Below are positions 43,216-51,956 of a stretch of DNA of 64,000 nt, piece by piece. The DNA comes from Panacagrimonas sp052386745. Its GTDB lineage: Bacteria; Pseudomonadota; Gammaproteobacteria; Nevskiales; Nevskiaceae. The notes under the pieces are model-generated. The model did no database searches. It was given only the letters and a program-made list of their open reading frames with translations, and was not told the origin of the DNA. The position numbers were made by a program, and so were the translations under genes. Numbering within the stretch: the stretch's first letter is position 1; every line of letters starts with the position of its first letter. The stretch spans positions 1 to 64,000 of the forward strand of contig JBQTJW010000022.1 in assembly GCA_052386745.1 (NCBI GenBank), given 5' to 3'.

Positions 43216-44004
43216 ATGGCCAGCCCTTCGGTCAGGCAAGGCGCGGCGGCGGGCAGCTTGGTCTGCGTGCTGCTGGCTGCCACGCTCAGCGGCTGCGTTG
43301 CGGTGAAGGCGCAGCAGCGTGTCCTGGCCGATACCGAACGCGAGATCGATTCGGTGGACAACCCGGCAAAGCGCGAGGGCATCCACACCGACCTGATCCG
43401 CGGGATGCTCGCCCAGGGCCAGTATTACGCCGCGCTGGCACACATCCAGGCACAGGCCCGCGAAGCGGGGGTGACGCCGGAACTGCAACTGCTGGAGGCG
43501 GAGGCGCGGCGCAAGCTCGGGCAGGCCGCGGAGGCCCAGGCGCTGTACAAGGCGCTGCTCCAAAGCATGTACATCGCAGAGGCCTATCACGGGCTGGGGC
43601 TCATCAGTGCGTCCAGCAACCTGCCCGTGGCCATCACCCAGCTTCAGCAGGCGGTGCAGCGGCGGCCGACCAATGCGGTCATGCGCAATGACCTGGGCTA
43701 CGCCCTCATCATGGCGCGGCGATATCCCGAAGCCCTGCCCGAGCTGGCAACGGCGGTGGAACTGGAGGCCGGCACCGGCGATAACCGCGCCCGCAACAAC
43801 CTGGTACTGCTGATGCTGGTCAAGGGCGACGAGCCCGCTGCGCAGAAGCTGGCGCTGGAATCCGGCATGAACGAGAAAACCCTGGCCGGCCTGCGCCAGC
43901 AGGCTCAGGGCCTGCAACCCAAACCCAAGCCGGCCGCGCCGGCTCCGACCCCGGCCCCGTCACCGGCAAAACCCGCCGCCGCGGCCCCGGCAAAGAATGG
44001 ATGA
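43216..44004 (+). CDS. tadD: Tad lipoprotein with TPR repeats TadD
   Basis: 262 residues. Lipobox LSGC after a hydrophobic leader; tetratricopeptide-like helices from about 60 to 215 (AEAQALYKALLQSMYIAEAY, NDLGYALIMARRYPEALPEL); a Pro/Ala/Lys tail (PKPKPAAPAPTPAPSP). TadD acts as a pilotin-like assembly factor in other Tad systems. ATG follows the tadC stop with no gap. Confidence 0.9.
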   Translation: MASPSVRQGAAAGSLVCVLLAATLSGCVAVKAQQRVLADTEREIDSVDNPAKREGIHTDLIRGMLAQGQYYAALAHIQAQAREAGVTPELQLLEAEARRKLGQAAEAQALYKALLQSMYIAEAYHGLGLISASSNLPVAITQLQQAVQRRPTNAVMRNDLGYALIMARRYPEALPELATAVELEAGTGDNRARNNLVLLMLVKGDEPAAQKLALESGMNEKTLAGLRQQAQGLQPKPKPAAPAPTPAPSPAKPAAAAPAKNG

Positions 44005-44038
44005 GGCCCGCCGTCCCGGCAGGCCCTGGAGATGAACG

Positions 44039-44299
44039 ATGCGTAACAAGCCCCTGATTGCCCTGCTGTATGGCCTTCCCCTGCTGGCCGCGGCGGCCGG
44101 GACCGCGCCGGTGGGCACGGAAACCCGTGACTGGACGGCGCTGCAGGTGGAAGGCAAGGCGGGTTCCGACGTACCGCGCCCCATGCCGGGCGAGATTGCG
44201 GAGCGCGTCTACCAGCGCTATGCCGAAAGCTTCAGCCACCCGATCCCGGAAAAGCTCTCCCAGGACAGCTTCACCACGACGGGCGGCGGCGGGAAGTGA
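44039..44299 (+). CDS. DUF3613-type Tad-associated small exported protein
   Basis: 86 residues. A signal peptide (ALLYGLPLLAAAAG) precedes ETRDWTALQVEGKAG, then RPMPGEIAERVYQRYAESFS and HPIPEKL, the conserved features of DUF3613 proteins, which are typically encoded at the end of Tad loci. GGAG lies 7 bases before the ATG. Function unknown. Confidence 0.82.
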   Translation: MRNKPLIALLYGLPLLAAAAGTAPVGTETRDWTALQVEGKAGSDVPRPMPGEIAERVYQRYAESFSHPIPEKLSQDSFTTTGGGGK

Positions 44300-44329
44300 T
44301 CCGGCATTCCAGGAATTTCCTCGCCGGGA

Positions 44330-44971
44330 TCAGGTGATGCCGATCGCGGGGGCTTCGCCCACGAACATCGCGGCGATGGCGGCGCGCGCTTCGTCCACGC
44401 CCTGGTCGGTGATGGATGAGAACAACTGCACGCCGGCGTCCACGCCCAGTTCGCCCACGCCCTTGCGGGTTTCGGCAAGCGCTTTCTTGGAGGCGCTGTA
44501 GTTGAGCTTGTCAGTCTTGGTGAGCAGTACGTGGCAGAGGCGGTTCGATGACTTGATCCACGCCAGGAGGTCGCGGTCGTGGTCGGTGAGCGGATGCCGG
44601 CAGTCCATGATGAGGACGATGCCGCGCAGGTTGGGGCGCTGCTCAACATAACCCCCCACCATCCGCGCCCAGCTTTTGCGTGTTGCGCCGGGAACGGCGG
44701 CATACCCGTAGCCCGGCAGGTCCACCAAGCGGCCGCCGTCCGGGAGTTCGAACAGGTTGAGCAACTGGGTGCGCCCCGGGGTCTTGCTGACGCGCGCCAG
44801 GGCCTTGCGTCCGCACAGGGTGTTGAGCGCGCTGGACTTGCCTGCATTGGAGCGGCCCGCAAATGCGATTTCGGGCAGATCGTCCTGCGGGCACTGGGCA
44901 ACGTTGGACGCCGACATCAGGAATTGGGCGAGGACAAAGGGGTTCGACAGGCGGGAGCCGGGAAGAGTCAT
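44330..44971 (-). CDS. engB: Ribosome biogenesis GTP-binding protein YihA/EngB
   Basis: 213 residues. GTPase motifs: G1 FAGRSNAGKSSALNTL, G2/G3 KTPGRTQLLNLFEL and VDLPGYGYAAVP, G4 TKTDKLNYSA, G5 SSITDQG. Essential for large-subunit maturation in many bacteria. The ATG at 44971 is used. Converges on the Tad locus and diverges from the cytochrome c4 gene. Confidence 0.95.
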   Translation of the reverse strand: MTLPGSRLSNPFVLAQFLMSASNVAQCPQDDLPEIAFAGRSNAGKSSALNTLCGRKALARVSKTPGRTQLLNLFELPDGGRLVDLPGYGYAAVPGATRKSWARMVGGYVEQRPNLRGIVLIMDCRHPLTDHDRDLLAWIKSSNRLCHVLLTKTDKLNYSASKKALAETRKGVGELGVDAGVQLFSSITDQGVDEARAAIAAMFVGEAPAIGIT

Positions 44972-45274
44972 TGGCAAGGCGGGTCAGGTCGGAAATGACG
45001 GCGGGCTGGCAGCGTGTGCGTGCCACTCTGACAGCAAGCGGCGTGGTACGCCGCCAGTCTGCCACCAGCAAGCTTCGGTCCTTTTTTTAGTCCAGGCGTG
45101 CGGATTGGCGGCGCACGCATCGGCAGACGGTGAACAATCCCTGGAAATCCTGCCGCCGGGCACTAACAGACGCTTGGCGCGCTGTGTAAAATTCGCGCCA
45201 CCATAAACGCTTGCGCGTAACCCAAAGCCGTCCAATCAAGGCGCGCCTGCATGTCGTGACCGGGAGAAGTCCAA
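44972..45274. other. Divergent promoter region engB / cytochrome c4
   Basis: 303 bases between divergent genes, expected to hold both promoters. AT-richer pieces are TCCTTTTTTTAGTC (45079-45092) and GTGTAAAATTCGCGCC (45184-45199), the latter containing a TAAAAT -10-like box on the plus strand, with no convincing -35. No gene is seen. Confidence 0.4.
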
Positions 45275-45916
45275 ATGTTGAACGTCGTCCGTGGCCTTGC
45301 ACTGGCCTGCGTTGTGAGCCTGTCGTCCGCCGCCGTTGCTGCCGACACGGGCAAGGGCAGCGCATTTCTGAAGGGTAACGCGAAGGCCGGGGAGACCAAG
45401 TCCGCCGCCTGTGGTGCCTGCCACGGCCCCAAGGGCGTGAGCGCGATGCCGGCCTGGCCGAAGCTGGCGGGGCAGGGGGCCCCGTATATTTTCGCCCAGC
45501 TCAAGCATTTCAAGGACGGTTCGCGCAACAACCCGGTGATGGCGGGCCAGGTGGCGGCGCTGTCCGAGCAGGACATGCAGGATCTGGCGGTTTACTACGC
45601 GAGCCAGGAATTTTCGCCCGGCGTGGCCAGCAAGGATGCGGTGGCGGTGGGCGAGAAGCTGTACCGCGCCGGTGATGCCGGGCGCGGCGTTCCGGCCTGC
45701 GGTGCCTGTCACGGCCCGAACGGGGCGGGGAACCCGGCGGCCGGCTATCCGCGCATCGGCGGTCAGCACGCGGAGTACAGCGCGCTCCAGTTGACGGCCT
45801 ATCACAAGGGTGAACGCAAGGCCGGCGCCACCGGTCAGATCATGGCGGACGTTGCGGCCAAGCTCACCGAAGCAGAGATCGCGGCGCTGGCATCCTACCT
45901 GAACGGGCTGCAATAG
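45275..45916 (+). CDS. Dihaem cytochrome c4
   Basis: 213 residues: a signal peptide ends at AVAA-D, then two class I cytochrome domains with haem sites CGACH at 46-50 and 142-146. Met ligands are probably Met89 (NPVMAGQ) and the Met in GQIMADV. A periplasmic electron carrier, usually feeding cytochrome oxidases. GGGAGAAG precedes the ATG. It lies just upstream of the DsbA-like gene, a common neighbour pair. Confidence 0.95.
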   Translation: MLNVVRGLALACVVSLSSAAVAADTGKGSAFLKGNAKAGETKSAACGACHGPKGVSAMPAWPKLAGQGAPYIFAQLKHFKDGSRNNPVMAGQVAALSEQDMQDLAVYYASQEFSPGVASKDAVAVGEKLYRAGDAGRGVPACGACHGPNGAGNPAAGYPRIGGQHAEYSALQLTAYHKGERKAGATGQIMADVAAKLTEAEIAALASYLNGLQ

Positions 45917-45938
45917 CCCTCCGACAAGGATCGACTTC

Positions 45939-46589
45939 ATGCGTGGTTTGATGCGGATACTGGCGGCCTCGCTGGCCCTGCTTGCGCTTGCCTGTTCTGC
46001 CCAGGACAAGCCCGCGCAGTATGCGGAGGGACGGCAGTACAAGCTGGTCCGCACCGAAGCCAAGCCGGTGGATCCCAAGCGCATCAGCGTCGAGGAGTTC
46101 TTCTGGTACGGCTGCGAGCACTGCTTCCACTTCGAGCCGTTCATCGGCGCCTGGGCGGCCAAGAAGGCGGCGGACGTGGATTTCATCCGCATCCCGGCGA
46201 GCCTGGGTCGGGCGGAAGGCATTTCCCACCAGAAGGCGTTTTACACGGCGGAGGCGCTGGGGCTCGGCGACAAGATCCACACGCCGCTGTTCAACGCCAT
46301 TCACATCAAGCGCCAGCCGGTCTTCACGCAGGATCAGCTGCGCGTGTTCTTCAACGCGGAGACGGGGGTGATTCCCGAGGTCTTCGACAGTGCGTTCACC
46401 GGCTTTGCGGTGGACAGCCGCGTGCGCCGGGCCGATGCGCTGGCCAAGGACTACCAGGTGTTCAGCGTCCCCACGGTCGTGGTGGGTGGCAAGTACCAGA
46501 CCAATGGCACCATGGCCGGCGACAATGCCAAGGTCGGCGACATCATCAATTTCCTGGTCGACAAGGTTCGCAAGGAACGCCAGCATTGA
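45939..46589 (+). CDS. dsbA: DsbA-family thiol:disulfide oxidoreductase
   Basis: 216 residues. Leader ALLALACSAQ may be a signal peptide with or without lipidation (the lipobox is not ideal). The active site is FFWYGCEHCFHFEP, Cys59-Glu-His-Cys62 (CEHC, where E. coli DsbA has CPHC), and cis-Pro in FSVPTVVVGG. Introduces disulfides into periplasmic proteins. AAGGA box upstream; 22 bases after cytochrome c4. Confidence 0.9.
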   Translation: MRGLMRILAASLALLALACSAQDKPAQYAEGRQYKLVRTEAKPVDPKRISVEEFFWYGCEHCFHFEPFIGAWAAKKAADVDFIRIPASLGRAEGISHQKAFYTAEALGLGDKIHTPLFNAIHIKRQPVFTQDQLRVFFNAETGVIPEVFDSAFTGFAVDSRVRRADALAKDYQVFSVPTVVVGGKYQTNGTMAGDNAKVGDIINFLVDKVRKERQH

Positions 46590-46599
46590 CCGCGCGCGA

Positions 46600-47547
46600 A
46601 TGACGAGGCGTCTTCCGGCCCGGCTACTTGCCGGGCTTTTTGTTGCGGCGACCAGCTGGGTCCTGGCCCAGTCGCCGGCCCCCGCTCCAAGCGATCTGCC
46701 TGTTTCGGTGGACCAGTTGTGCGATCGCATCGGGGCGCGCCTCAACAGCGTGCGCGCGCAGCTGTGCCGCAAGGTGGGCCTGGTGTCGGGCGAAAGCGTC
46801 TCGCACGACGGTCTGCCGCTGGTGTATCGCGATTTCGTTCCCGCAGAGGTGGACGCTCCGCCGCCTCGGGTGCTGCTGATCGGGGGCATTCATGGGGACG
46901 AGCTGAGCTCGGTCAGCATCGTGTTCCAGTGGATGCAGAAGCTTGATCAGAAGGATGGCCCCGCCTTCCACTGGCGCGTGATCCCTAGCTCCAACCCGGA
47001 CGGCCTGCTGGCGCCCAAGGCCAGCCGCACCAACGCCTACGGGGTGGATCTCAACCGGAATTTTCCCACGGCCGACTGGAATTCCGACGCGCTCCGGTAC
47101 TGGAAGCGCGTGTCGCGCGGTGACGTACGGCGCTTTCCCGGCCCTGCCGCGGCATCCGAACCCGAGACGCGCTGGCTGGCCGAGCAGATCCGCGAGTTCC
47201 AGCCGGACGCCATCATTTCCGTGCACGCGCCCTTCGGCATCCTGGATTTCGATGGCCCGCTGACGCCACCGCACCACCTGGGCTACCTGATCCTGCAGCC
47301 CATCGGCGTGTATCCCGGATCACTGGGCAACTACGCCGGCGTCACGCTCGGCCTGCCGACCATCACGCTGGAACTGCCCAACGCCAACACCATGCCCACG
47401 GCCGAGGAGTCGCAGCAGATCTGGGACGACATGCTGGCCTGGCTGGACAAGAACCTGCCCAAGAAAACCGCCGGCAACGACACCGGCCAGGGCGCCGGAA
47501 GCACGTCCGAAAAGACCCCCGACACTGCGCCTGCGCCCGCGCCCTGA
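46600..47547 (+). CDS. Exported M14-family peptidase (MpaA-like)
   Basis: 315 residues with a signal peptide ending VLA-Q. Zinc ligands His98 and Glu101 in IGGIHGDELSS and His209 in IISVHAPFG; substrate Arg in GVDLNRNFPT; catalytic Glu in TITLELPNA. MpaA of E. coli cleaves L-Glu-meso-DAP in murein peptides; this one carries a signal peptide, so it would act on periplasmic peptidoglycan fragments. C-terminal 30 residues are low complexity (Thr, Pro, Ala). Confidence 0.85.
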   Translation: MTRRLPARLLAGLFVAATSWVLAQSPAPAPSDLPVSVDQLCDRIGARLNSVRAQLCRKVGLVSGESVSHDGLPLVYRDFVPAEVDAPPPRVLLIGGIHGDELSSVSIVFQWMQKLDQKDGPAFHWRVIPSSNPDGLLAPKASRTNAYGVDLNRNFPTADWNSDALRYWKRVSRGDVRRFPGPAAASEPETRWLAEQIREFQPDAIISVHAPFGILDFDGPLTPPHHLGYLILQPIGVYPGSLGNYAGVTLGLPTITLELPNANTMPTAEESQQIWDDMLAWLDKNLPKKTAGNDTGQGAGSTSEKTPDTAPAPAP

Positions 47548-47565
47548 GCGGTCGCGCAGCCGGCC

Positions 47566-48081
47566 TCAGGTGGCGGCGCTCCGCCGTCGCGGCAGGCGGC
47601 TGGCCAGGCGCCGCAGCGGGCCGATCAGCACCATGTAGAACAGGCCGAACAGCACCGGCGCCAGCAGCATCCACACGGTGATCCCGTACAGCGCCACCAT
47701 GCCGTAGTCGATGAAAAACTGCTGTGGCCCGGCCCAGAAACGCTCGATCAGGGCGCTCAGCGAAGCAATGGGCACCGGCGGCTGCCGGAACAGTTTTTCG
47801 CCGAGCCGGTAGAACGGGAACAGGAGCGCGATCTGCGCGGGGTAGATCAGGTAATTCACCGCCTGGATCACCGGCTGGTTGAGCCTGAACCCGGCCGCGA
47901 CCAGCGCGCACAGCAGCGTGGTGGCTCCCAGGATCGGGAAGATGCCGAGCACCACGCCTGCGGCCACGCTCAGCGCGATGCGCTGCGGCGTGGTGCCCTG
48001 GCGCAGCTGCGCCACCACGGGCGCCAGCAGGCGTCGCCGCCACCAGCTCGCGGCCGCCGGACCGGCGACCACATGGCTCAT
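47566..48081 (-). CDS. DUF2062 membrane protein
   Basis: 171 residues. SVAAGVVLGIFPILGATTLL and QPVIQAVNYLIYPAQIALLF are typical of DUF2062, with three to four membrane helices and a basic C-terminus. Family function unknown; members often sit beside glycosyltransferases or lipid genes. Its ATG overlaps the stop of the upstream gene. Confidence 0.85.
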   Translation of the reverse strand: MSHVVAGPAAASWWRRRLLAPVVAQLRQGTTPQRIALSVAAGVVLGIFPILGATTLLCALVAAGFRLNQPVIQAVNYLIYPAQIALLFPFYRLGEKLFRQPPVPIASLSALIERFWAGPQQFFIDYGMVALYGITVWMLLAPVLFGLFYMVLIGPLRRLASRLPRRRSAAT

Positions 48082-48428
48082 GGGCGTCTCAGCAGCACGT
48101 CCTTCATGCCAGGATTGGGCGGCAGCTTCATCAGCACCAGCAGCATGTAGGTGGCCATGGCCATGTTGCCCAGCAGCAGGATCACCACCAGCCACGCCGC
48201 GCGCACGATCCACGACGTCTCCTTGTACGCAACCCACAGCCAGAACCACAGGAAGCCGAAGTAGGCATCCAGCAGCGTGCCGATCAGCCAGGGATTGTTG
48301 CCGTCCCGCGGATGCGCGAGCACGTCGGCGATCGACGCCAGGACGCCGATCTGGAGACTCGCCCACACCGAGATGGCAAACAGCGAGCCGAGCGCGAGCA
48401 GGGAGAAAAAGGTGAGTCGGGCTTTCAT
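48078..48428 (-). CDS. DUF1475-type small membrane protein
   Basis: 116 residues with an N-terminal hydrophobic segment and two more helices. NPWLIGTLLDAYFGFLWFWL and LLLGNMAMATYMLLVLM match my recollection of the DUF1475 family, with WVAYKE between helices. The ATG at 48428 is used (a TTG lies two codons upstream). Together with DUF2062 it probably extends the cyclopropane synthase operon, 129 bases downstream of cfa. Confidence 0.72.
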   Translation of the reverse strand: MKARLTFFSLLALGSLFAISVWASLQIGVLASIADVLAHPRDGNNPWLIGTLLDAYFGFLWFWLWVAYKETSWIVRAAWLVVILLLGNMAMATYMLLVLMKLPPNPGMKDVLLRRP

Positions 48429-48557
48429 GGGCAAGGCCTGCGGCGTGCGCCGGAAGCGGTGATGTTAGGGTCTGGACCACCCCGCGCAAGATTGCACGGG
48501 CGGCGAGTCGCGGCGCCCGCTGTCTCCGGCGAACGCAGCGCGCGAAGCCGCGCGCCG

Positions 48558-49841
48558 CTAGGGTTTGCGCAGCGTGATCTGCATCAGGTCGATGCTGCCG
48601 GTGCGGAAGCCGCATTCGCAGTAGCTCAGGTAGTAGCGCCACATGCGCAGGAAGCGCTCGTCGAACTGGGCCACGATCTTGTCGCGCACCGACAGCAGGT
48701 TGAGGTGCCACTGCGCCAGCGTCACCGCGTAGTCGATGGCGTAGAACCTGGAGTCCGCCGGCGTCATGCCGGCGCGGCGCGCCTCGCTGCCGAAACGGTC
48801 CGGCGGGCACAGCATGCCGCCGGGAAAGATGTACTTCTGGATGAAATCGCGCTTGCCGCGGTAGTGCTCGAAGATGGCGGGGTTGATGGTGATGCCCTGG
48901 ATCGCCGCCAGCCCGCCCGGCTTCAGCGCGCGGCTGATGGCATCGAAGTACGCCGGCCAGTATTCCTCGCCCACGGCTTCGTACATCTCGATCGACACCA
49001 CGCGGTCGTACTGCGCGGAAACGTCGCGGTAATCGCGAATCTCGAACGTCACCTTGTCGGCCACGCCGGCGCGCGCGGCCCGCAGCCGCGCCTCGGCCAG
49101 CTGCTCGTGCGAGAGCGTGATGGAATGCACCCGGCAGCCCGCGTGCGTGGCGGCGTAGATGGCAAAGCCGCCCCAGCCCGAGCCGATCTCCAGCACGGTG
49201 TGCTCCGGCTTCAGGTCCAGGCGCTCGAACATGAGCTTGAACTTGTTGACCTGCGCGTCCTGCAGCGTCTGCGTGGGCTCGATGAACATGGCCGAGGAAT
49301 AGGCCATGGTGTCGTCCAGCCACATCTTGTAGAACTCGTTGCCCAGGTCGTAGTGGAACTCGATGTTCTTGCGCGCCTTGGCCTTGGTGTTGGACTTGCG
49401 CCGGTGCTGCCAGTAGCCGTACAGGCGGCCTAGCCAATTCTTCTCGAACGGGCCCTTGTAGTAGGGCTCGTTGAGGTACAGCAGCATCAGCAGGCGCGTG
49501 AGGTCGGGCGAATCCCAGGCGTCGTCCAGGTAGGAATCGCCAATGCCCACCTCGCCCGAGGCCAGGACGTGGCGCATGAGCAGGCCCGGATTCTTGATGC
49601 GCCAGACGCCGTGCGGACCGGGCTCGCTGCCTTCGAAGTGGCGCGTGGAGCCGTTGGGCAGCAGCACGTCGAGCGTGCCCTTGCGCATGCCGGACAGCAT
49701 GTACAGCGCCAGCCGCATGCCCCAGGAAATGCCGCGCAGGTCGCCCTGGGTGCGCACCGCGGGCAGGTCGGGCGAGAAGCCGTCGCGGTTCATGATGGAA
49801 CCGTAGGCGTCGTGCGGAATGGGGCTCTCGTTCTTATCCAT
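48558..49841 (-). CDS. cfa: Cyclopropane-fatty-acyl-phospholipid synthase
   Basis: 427 residues. An N-terminal lipid-binding domain is followed by the SAM methyltransferase core: EFHYDLGNEFYKMWLDDTMA, LEIGSGWGGFAIYAATHAGC and SIEMYEAVGEEYWPAYFDAI, with a catalytic Cys in the C-terminal LSYCECGFRTGSI. Adds a methylene bridge to cis-unsaturated acyl chains of membrane phospholipids. It lies three bases downstream of the DUF1365 gene, an arrangement common in proteobacteria. Confidence 0.95.
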   Translation of the reverse strand: MDKNESPIPHDAYGSIMNRDGFSPDLPAVRTQGDLRGISWGMRLALYMLSGMRKGTLDVLLPNGSTRHFEGSEPGPHGVWRIKNPGLLMRHVLASGEVGIGDSYLDDAWDSPDLTRLLMLLYLNEPYYKGPFEKNWLGRLYGYWQHRRKSNTKAKARKNIEFHYDLGNEFYKMWLDDTMAYSSAMFIEPTQTLQDAQVNKFKLMFERLDLKPEHTVLEIGSGWGGFAIYAATHAGCRVHSITLSHEQLAEARLRAARAGVADKVTFEIRDYRDVSAQYDRVVSIEMYEAVGEEYWPAYFDAISRALKPGGLAAIQGITINPAIFEHYRGKRDFIQKYIFPGGMLCPPDRFGSEARRAGMTPADSRFYAIDYAVTLAQWHLNLLSVRDKIVAQFDERFLRMWRYYLSYCECGFRTGSIDLMQITLRKP

Positions 49842-49844
49842 GTT

Positions 49845-50609
49845 TCAACTGACCTCGGTCGCCGGCGGCTTGGGCTTGGGGTGGAACCGCGCACCGCGCA
49901 GCCAGATCTTCAGGGCTTCCCAGTGGATGCCGGCGACGACCTTGAGCGTCATCGCGGGCATCTTCAGAACCTGCCAGGCCAGTGCGCCATCGCTGAGTTC
50001 ACGCCGTTGTCCCGCCAGACTCGCGTCGAGAATGGGGATGCCTTCGCGTGACTCGTTGATGACCACCTGCAATCGCTCGCCCGGCTCGTTCAGCAGAAAC
50101 TGGTAACGCCCCACGAGATCGAAAAACGGCGATACGTGGAAGCACTTTTCCTTCTCCAACGGAGTTCCATACGCGAAGGGCGCGCCACCGGATGCCAGGA
50201 CGTAGCTGTGCTTTTCACCGAAGGTATTGCGCACTTCGGCGATCACCGCGCGCAGCTGGCCGTCGGCGTGCTCGCAGTACCACAGGCTGATGGGGTTGAA
50301 CGCAAAACCCAGCAGCCGCGGCATGCACAAGAGGCGGATGCGTCCGCCCGCAAGGTCGACCCCCGCACCGCGCAGCACGCCCTCTGCCCAGGCGCGCAGG
50401 CCGCCGCGCTCGCCGCGCCCGTGGTCGCGATCGTGGAACGCCAGCAGGTTGAAGCGGTTGTACGATAACAGCCGCAGCCCGCTCGCCACGCCGGCCACGC
50501 GATCGACATCCAGCAGCAGGTAGAACACGCGGTACACGAAGCGATAGAACGGAGCCACGCGACGCCGGTGCATCACCGTCGCGGGATACAGAAAGCCTCC
50601 CGCCTCCAT
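49845..50609 (-). CDS. DUF1365 protein
   Basis: 254 residues, no membrane helix. RRVAPFYRFVYRVFYLLLDV, CMPRLLGFAFNPISLWYCEH and NTFGEKHSYVL are the DUF1365 hallmarks. Function unknown, but the family is nearly always between an FAD amine-oxidase-like gene and cfa, as here, so it should act in unsaturated fatty-acid modification. Overlaps the FAD gene stop by one base. Confidence 0.9.
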   Translation of the reverse strand: MEAGGFLYPATVMHRRRVAPFYRFVYRVFYLLLDVDRVAGVASGLRLLSYNRFNLLAFHDRDHGRGERGGLRAWAEGVLRGAGVDLAGGRIRLLCMPRLLGFAFNPISLWYCEHADGQLRAVIAEVRNTFGEKHSYVLASGGAPFAYGTPLEKEKCFHVSPFFDLVGRYQFLLNEPGERLQVVINESREGIPILDASLAGQRRELSDGALAWQVLKMPAMTLKVVAGIHWEALKIWLRGARFHPKPKPPATEVS

Positions 50610-51886
50610 CAGAGCACCGCCCAATCCGGCATGCAGGTGGCGTCGATGCCGCGCACCGCGCGCAGGCCGGATTTGAGCCCGTCCTCGTGGAAACCGTACT
50701 GGGTCCAGGCGCCGGCAAACCAGAGCCGGCGCTGCCCCTGGATCGCGGGCAGGCGCTCGTGCGTCATCACGCTGCCGGGGCCGTAGTGCGGGTGGTGGTA
50801 GAGCGTGTCGTACAGCACCTGGTGCGGCGGCACTTCGCGCACCGGGTTGAGGGTGACGATGTAATTCACCGGCCCGGGAATGCCCTGCAGCTTGTTCATC
50901 CAGTAGCTGCCGGAGATGGGCCGGTCGTGGATCTCGTCGCGATCGTTGAGGTAGTTCCACGACGCCCAGGCGGCGCGCCGACGCGGCAGGAAGCTCTCGT
51001 CGGTGTGCAGCACGCAGCGGCTCTGGTTGTAGGGAATGCCGGCGAGCACGCTGCGCTCGGTGTCGTCGGCATCGGCCAGCAGGCGCAAGGCCTGGTCCGA
51101 ATGCGTGGCGCAGACGGCGACGTCGAAGCGCTGCTCGCCGTCGTCCAGCGCCAGCGTGACGCCGCCGGCATCGCGGCGCACCGACCGCACCGGCGTCGCC
51201 AGGTGCAGGCTGCCGCCGAAGCCCGCCAGCAGCGGCTTGAGGTACTGGTGCGAGCCGCCGATCACCGTGTGCCAGGTGGGCTGCTGCGTGGCGGTGAACA
51301 GCGAGTGCGAGTCGAAGAAGCGCATGAAATCCGCCGCCGGGTACTCCATGGCCTTCTTCGGCGAACAGCTCCAGATCAGCCCCGCCATGGGCAGCAGGTA
51401 GCGGCTGGCCAGCTCTTTGGACAGCCCGGACCCGGCCAGGAAATCGCCCAGCGACCCGGCCGGCAGCACACCCACCTGCAACAGGCGGTTGCACTTGTCG
51501 TTGAGGCGCAGGATGTCGATCAGCATGCGCAGGTGCGAAATCCGCAGCAGGTTGGACGGCTGCGCGAACACCGTCCAGAACTGGTCGCTGCCCATGTACT
51601 CGTAGGCGCCGTCGCCCAGCGACACGCCGAAGGACATGCTGGTGGGCCGCGTCTTCACGCCCAGTTCGCGGAACAACGCCGTGAGGTTGGGATAGTTGAT
51701 GCCGTTGTAAACGATCCAGCCCGTGTCCACCGGCTGCACGCCGCCACCGGGCAGCGGCACTTCGATAGTGTTGGTGTGGCCGCCCACGCGGCGGTCCTGC
51801 TCGAACAGGCTCACCTCGTGGCGGCGCGACAGCAGGTAGGCCGCAATGAGCCCGGAGATGCCGGAACCGATGACCGCGATTTTCAT
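50609..51886 (-). CDS. FAD-dependent amine-oxidase-like protein
   Basis: 425 residues. Dinucleotide-binding motif IAVIGSGISGLIAAYLLSRR, then EQDRRVGGHTNTIEV and DTGWIVYNGINYPNLTALF; C-terminal FAD motif RLWFAGAWTQYGFHEDGLKS. Homologues next to DUF1365 and cfa have been linked to desaturation or furan fatty-acid formation in other bacteria; the precise reaction here is inference. First gene of the operon with DUF1365 and cfa. Confidence 0.88.
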   Translation of the reverse strand: MKIAVIGSGISGLIAAYLLSRRHEVSLFEQDRRVGGHTNTIEVPLPGGGVQPVDTGWIVYNGINYPNLTALFRELGVKTRPTSMSFGVSLGDGAYEYMGSDQFWTVFAQPSNLLRISHLRMLIDILRLNDKCNRLLQVGVLPAGSLGDFLAGSGLSKELASRYLLPMAGLIWSCSPKKAMEYPAADFMRFFDSHSLFTATQQPTWHTVIGGSHQYLKPLLAGFGGSLHLATPVRSVRRDAGGVTLALDDGEQRFDVAVCATHSDQALRLLADADDTERSVLAGIPYNQSRCVLHTDESFLPRRRAAWASWNYLNDRDEIHDRPISGSYWMNKLQGIPGPVNYIVTLNPVREVPPHQVLYDTLYHHPHYGPGSVMTHERLPAIQGQRRLWFAGAWTQYGFHEDGLKSGLRAVRGIDATCMPDWAVL

Positions 51887-51956
51887 GGAAGAAGGCTGGA
51901 GAACCTGGGTCGCATTACGCGGCGCCGCGCGGCGTGGATGCCGCCGCCGGACCCGC

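Noticed and set aside
44298..44334. Bidirectional terminator between the DUF3613 gene and engB
   Set aside because: GATCCGGC and GCCGGGATC are only imperfect complements and no T-run follows on either strand.
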